A stretch of DNA of 6,873 nucleotides from Planctomycetota bacterium (GTDB taxonomy: Bacteria; Planctomycetota; Planctomycetia; Planctomycetales; Planctomycetaceae). The stretch covers positions 1 through 6,873 of the forward strand of contig JAADHY010000700.1 of NCBI GenBank assembly GCA_013151585.1. Reading direction: 5' to 3'. The notes beneath the pieces were generated by a model that saw only the letters and a list, made by a program, of their open reading frames with translations, made no database searches and was not told the origin of the DNA. How positions within the stretch are numbered: position 1 is the stretch's first letter; every line of letters starts with the position of its first letter. Positions 5,500-6,873 of this stretch are shown piece after piece. The translations under genes and the position numbers were made by a program.

Positions 5500-6873
5500 T
5501 TACACGGATTCGGGCAACGATTGCTCCGCTTGCTCGACGGTCTGTCGGTGCAGGCGCACGGCCTCTTCGCCGATCGCGCGGATCAGGTCCGTAAAAATCA
5601 GACGATGAAACGGATAAAGACTGTACCAATACACGGCTCCCGTCAAGCCCCGCGGTACGAACGCCGCCGTTTGAACAAGCCGGGTTCCGTCGCGTTCAGG
5701 CGCGGTTTCCCACTGAAGCCATCCCAAGCCAGGCAACTTCGCCTCGGCTCTCAGCCGCAGCAGGCTGGGATTGCGGATTTCTTCGACGCGCCAGAAATCG
5801 ACGACCTCGCCCGGCAGAAGCTCTTCCGGATCGCGCCGTCCGCGGCCCAAGCCCGGGCCACCGCACAATCGGTCGATGATGCCTCGAATGCGCCAAGCCC
5901 AATTCCACGTTAGCCAGCCTCGCTCGCCTCCCAGCCCGGTGAAGACGCGGAAAACCGTTTCCGGCGGAGCCGGTACATGCAGGGAGCGGACCTCGCGCAC
6001 AAGCCCACGCTGGTCGCAATACTCGTAAGTCGGGTCGTCGGTGGCCAGCGCCCCGGTCCAGCGCGTCTCGACCGCTTGCTCGCGGATCCGCAGCAATGCC
6101 AGATGCACGGCGCGCTCGTAGGTGATCGGCTGAATGTGGGGGAACAACGTCCGAGCCCGGTCGTCGCTGACCCGCAGCGGATACATCATGCTTTCGACCA
6201 GCGGCACGGCCAGCTCGTTGGTGATCGGCGTGACCAAACCGATCCACCGAGCCCCCAACCAGGCCGGGATCACTGGCGGCGCGGTGATAATCAGCCGCCT
6301 CAAGGCCCGCTCTTCCGCGTAAACCTCCATCATGTGTTTGTAGGTTTGCGGCTCGGTTCCGATCTCGATGATGCCGCTGGGGCCGGCGTCCAGGCACGCG
6401 ACCAGGTAGGAAAGCACATCACGGACCGCGATCGGCTGCACGACGTTTTTCAGCCAGCTCGGTCCGATCATGATCGGCAACCGCTCGACCAAATACCGAA
6501 TCATCTCGAAAGACGCGGACCCAGACCCGATGATCGGGCCGGCCCGCAATTCGGTCGTGCGCAAACGCGAGGCGAGCAGGCGGCCGGTTTCGGCCCGCGT
6601 GCGCAGGTGCTTCGACGCCAGCCGCTCTGGTTTCGGTAGCAGTCCGCCCAAGTAGATGACATGCCCCACTTTCTCCGCCACCGCACAGAAGTTCGTGGCC
6701 GCAATGCGGTCTCGTCGGGCAAAATCGACGCCGCTGTGCATCGAGTGAACCAAGTAGTAGGCGGCGTCGATGTTGTCGGCCAGTCCGGTGAGAGTTTCCG
6801 GTTTGAGCAGGTCGCCCCGGTGAACCTCGACCCGGGTAGCCCACGGGCGGCCCGCGATTCGACGGGGATCGCG
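5500..6873 (-). CDS. SDR-family NAD(P)-binding protein with C-terminal DUF2867 domain (5' end outside window)
   Basis: The 457 visible residues begin inside the Rossmann domain with RDPRRIAGRPW and lack the initial glycine-rich nucleotide-binding motif, which lies beyond the right edge. Then come VHRGDLLKPETL, the signature YYLVHSM (39-45), HVIYLGGLLP (71-80) and a strand with RAGPIIGSGSASFEMIRYLV (110-129). This is the atypical SDR pattern of YbjT-like proteins, which bind NAD(P) but often lack the YxxxK catalytic pair. From about residue 288 a second domain follows: VPAPPETVFRVF, GGERGWLTWNWAWRIRGIID, GGPGLGRGRRDPEELLPGE, VDFWRVE, and a hydrophobic end YWYSLYPFHRLIF. These fit DUF2867, an SRPBCC-like ligand-binding fold. 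The physiological substrate is unknown; a lipid- or quinone-like ligand is only a guess. The stop TAA is at 5500-5502. Confidence 0.92.
   Translation of the reverse strand, partial: RDPRRIAGRPWATRVEVHRGDLLKPETLTGLADNIDAAYYLVHSMHSGVDFARRDRIAATNFCAVAEKVGHVIYLGGLLPKPERLASKHLRTRAETGRLLASRLRTTELRAGPIIGSGSASFEMIRYLVERLPIMIGPSWLKNVVQPIAVRDVLSYLVACLDAGPSGIIEIGTEPQTYKHMMEVYAEERALRRLIITAPPVIPAWLGARWIGLVTPITNELAVPLVESMMYPLRVSDDRARTLFPHIQPITYERAVHLALLRIREQAVETRWTGALATDDPTYEYCDQRGLVREVRSLHVPAPPETVFRVFTGLGGERGWLTWNWAWRIRGIIDRLCGGPGLGRGRRDPEELLPGEVVDFWRVEEIRNPSLLRLRAEAKLPGLGWLQWETAPERDGTRLVQTAAFVPRGLTGAVYWYSLYPFHRLIFTDLIRAIGEEAVRLHRQTVEQAEQSLPESV

Overview
The window is a GC-rich bacterial stretch in which all six recognisable genes lie on the minus strand, so transcription runs from high to low coordinates. 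The best guess for the source is a planctomycete (Pirellulales-like). The basis is a BatA-type membrane protein with a von Willebrand A domain, a lysine-rich histone H1-like protein, long GC-rich spacers and weak operon packing. This is inference from gene types, not a database match.

In transcription order: (1) 6873-5500, the C-terminal 457 residues of an SDR-type NAD(P)-binding protein fused to a DUF2867 (SRPBCC-like) domain, with its start outside the window. (2) 5450-4296, an NAD-dependent epimerase/dehydratase of the extended SDR family, 49 bp behind the first and probably co-transcribed. (3) A 299-bp spacer with an imperfect 20-bp direct repeat whose copies start 60 bp apart. (4) 3996-3362, an unrecognised gene of about 211 codons whose reading frame is broken near 3695. 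(5) 3201-2638, a histone H1-like protein with a basic tail and a C-terminal helical domain resembling the alpha-CTD of RNA polymerase. (6) A 350-bp spacer with two small dyads. (7) 2287-1226, a class I (AroG-type) DAHP synthase with all catalytic and metal residues intact. (8) 1143-1, a membrane protein with a BatA-like N-terminus and a vWA domain, running off the left edge.

Only the two SDR genes look like a functional pair. The DAHP synthase is a stand-alone shikimate entry enzyme with its own very strong ribosome binding site. The histone-like gene and the broken gene are separated by spacers and look independently expressed. I see no tRNA, rRNA, CRISPR array, insertion sequence or convincing rho-independent terminator. 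I found no clear new multi-gene system. The most notable items are the broken gene, the architecture of the histone-like protein, and the repeats upstream of both.
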